From the NCBI RefSeq assembly GCF_001447355.1, contig NZ_JXBW01000004.1, forward strand, positions 1 through 64,000: a stretch of DNA of 64,000 bases, written 5' to 3'. Source of the DNA: Alicyclobacillus tolerans. Its GTDB lineage: Bacteria; Bacillota; Bacilli; Alicyclobacillales; Alicyclobacillaceae. Of the stretch, positions 62,868 to 64,000 are shown piece after piece. The notes beneath the pieces were generated by a model that saw only the letters and a program-made list of their open reading frames with translations, was not told where the DNA came from and made no database searches. Positions within the stretch are counted from its first letter, which is position 1. Every line of letters starts with the position of its first letter. A program made the position numbers and the translations under genes.

Positions 62868-64000
62868 TTATAGCCTCTTGAGTCGCCAGGTCAGCTTGGG
62901 TTTGGCAATCGCCGCACTCGTTCGGACAGGGACGCTGAGCTGTTGGCTGCCGACCGTGACATTCAACGTGCCAACCACCGCATTCGCGGGAATGGCATCA
63001 GACAATGTGCGGCTCTTAAACGACTGCGAGATAGGCATACCGCCGAAGCCAATGGCTTGCACGGATTGCCCGGCCGTCAGGGAGGCCGGCTGTGTCCAGG
63101 CCGCATTCAGCGTACCTACCTGCGCACCAGCTTGCAAGAGGTTCACAGGTCGCAACGCCTTCTGCGCATCTTGCGCAATCCGCACGCTCGCCGACAGAGC
63201 CTCCTCTAGCTCCTGCGCCCCTTTTTGGCCTAACACGGCGCCGACAATTAAGACGTTCTGTCCCGCCACCGTTTTCTGTGCGGCAAAGACGAAGCAACCG
63301 CCCGCCTCAAGGGTACTGCCTGTTTTTCCGCCAATGATGGTGCCATGACCCACCTGCGAATCGACGTTGTAAACGAGTCCAGCAACCGGCAACACCGCCT
63401 GCGGTTCACCGACAATTTGCCGGAAAACTGGGTTTTCCATCGCTTTCGCAAATAGCTTCATCTGATCCACGGCATCGCTTTGGCTCGCCGGCGAATAGCC
63501 GGTCGGATCCGCGTAGTGAGTATTTTTCATGCCCATCTTTGCGGCTGTCTCGTTCATCTCTTTGACGAACGCCGCCTGTGAACCGTCACACCATTTGGCA
63601 AGCAAGGAACCGACGTTGTTACCCGACGGCAACAAAAGCCCTTCCAGCGCCTGATACTCGGTCAACTGCTCACCAGCGGCCAACTTCACCACGGATTCAC
63701 CCAAGGCTTTGTCCTGCACATATGTCTTGACATCGGCTGGCGTCACCGTGATGGACGGGCCCTGCTGGCCGAGTTGAAGAGGGTGCTTCTGCAAGACGAG
63801 GTAAGCCGTCATCACCTTGGTCACGCTGGCGATGGGTACAGATGCCTGCACACCGGAGCTGCCAAAGCTGCCAACGCCAACCGCTTCGAGAGCAGCTTGT
63901 CCCTGCGTCGGCCACTGAATCTTTGGCGCTGGTCCCGCGACCTTGGCCGGCAGCGCAGCGAGCACGTTGGCCGCAGGTTTTGGCACTGGACGCACCAGTT
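62868..64000 (-). CDS. D-alanyl-D-alanine carboxypeptidase (partial, 5' end beyond window)
   Basis: This is a DacA/DacF-type low-molecular-weight penicillin-binding protein that trims the peptidoglycan stem peptide. Motifs are SVTKVMTAYL (SxxK), LLPSGNNVG (SxN) and GGKTGSTLEAGG (KTG). The C-terminal domain ends KPKLTWRLKRL. The signal peptide and N-terminal start lie outside the window, since the frame stays open to base 64000. It lies downstream of its own unseen start, upstream of the class A PBP gene and in the same direction. Sporulation variants (DacF) exist, but I cannot choose. Confidence 0.92.
   Translation of the reverse strand, partial: LVRPVPKPAANVLAALPAKVAGPAPKIQWPTQGQAALEAVGVGSFGSSGVQASVPIASVTKVMTAYLVLQKHPLQLGQQGPSITVTPADVKTYVQDKALGESVVKLAAGEQLTEYQALEGLLLPSGNNVGSLLAKWCDGSQAAFVKEMNETAAKMGMKNTHYADPTGYSPASQSDAVDQMKLFAKAMENPVFRQIVGEPQAVLPVAGLVYNVDSQVGHGTIIGGKTGSTLEAGGCFVFAAQKTVAGQNVLIVGAVLGQKGAQELEEALSASVRIAQDAQKALRPVNLLQAGAQVGTLNAAWTQPASLTAGQSVQAIGFGGMPISQSFKSRTLSDAIPANAVVGTLNVTVGSQQLSVPVRTSAAIAKPKLTWRLKRL

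Overview
The window reads as a chromosomal segment of an endospore-forming bacterium of the Bacilli (Firmicutes), moderately G+C-rich, probably near Alicyclobacillus. This rests on a B. subtilis-type purine operon with PurBoxes, a CIRCE-controlled groESL operon, a GerA-type germinant receptor operon, the acpS-nnr-ydcC-alr-ndoAI-ndoA order, the thiL/tsaE-tsaB-rimI-tsaD-ABC-F order, and strong GGAGG-type ribosome sites with many GTG/TTG starts. The genus is inference. I see no tRNA, rRNA, CRISPR, phage or intact insertion sequence.

1-20.4 kb, almost all on the minus strand: a VOC protein, a decayed stretch and an EamA transporter lie downstream of the purine operon purB-C-S-Q-L-F-M-H-D. That operon starts at a PurR-type operator and ends at a strong terminator, and it has no purN. 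guaA precedes it and carries its own promoter, guanine riboswitch and terminator. Next are an aldo/keto reductase and a MoxR ATPase/DUF58/transglutaminase operon.

20.4-36 kb: a zinc-ribbon-like orphan, a DHA2 drug exporter, groES-groL with CIRCE, a molybdenum-cofactor trio (mobA, a MoeA-like gene, mobB), 5-formyltetrahydrofolate cyclo-ligase and a PAP2 phosphatase. Then comes an ABC-F gene split by an in-frame TAA, a repeat-built coiled-coil gene split by an in-frame TAG, a cluster of six DnaA-box-like 9-mers, and tsaD-rimI-tsaB-tsaE-thiL for tRNA t6A synthesis and thiamine phosphate metabolism.

36-50.6 kb: DedA, DUF1450, DUF2922 and DUF1659 proteins, then the germinant receptor operon gerA-gerC-(small two-helix protein)-gerB followed by a membrane HD-GYP protein. 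On the minus strand follow a class-I glutamine amidotransferase, ahcY, the ndoA/ndoAI toxin-antitoxin pair, alr, a YdcC-like lipoprotein, nnr and acpS.

50.6-64 kb: map, a Toprim protein, three 268-bp tandem copies of a small unknown gene (one with a lost stop codon), a GntR-controlled ABC exporter with a visible operator, a 39-residue YjcZ-like gene, a thioredoxin-like protein, a mannose-1-phosphate guanylyltransferase, a MerR/DHA2 exporter pair, a class A penicillin-binding protein with an FN3 domain and low-complexity tail, and a D,D-carboxypeptidase cut by the window edge.

Most of the window is conserved core and sporulation genome. The least ordinary parts are the split ABC-F and coiled-coil genes beside the DnaA-box cluster, the tandem 268-bp gene array, and the fully readable guanine riboswitch on guaA.
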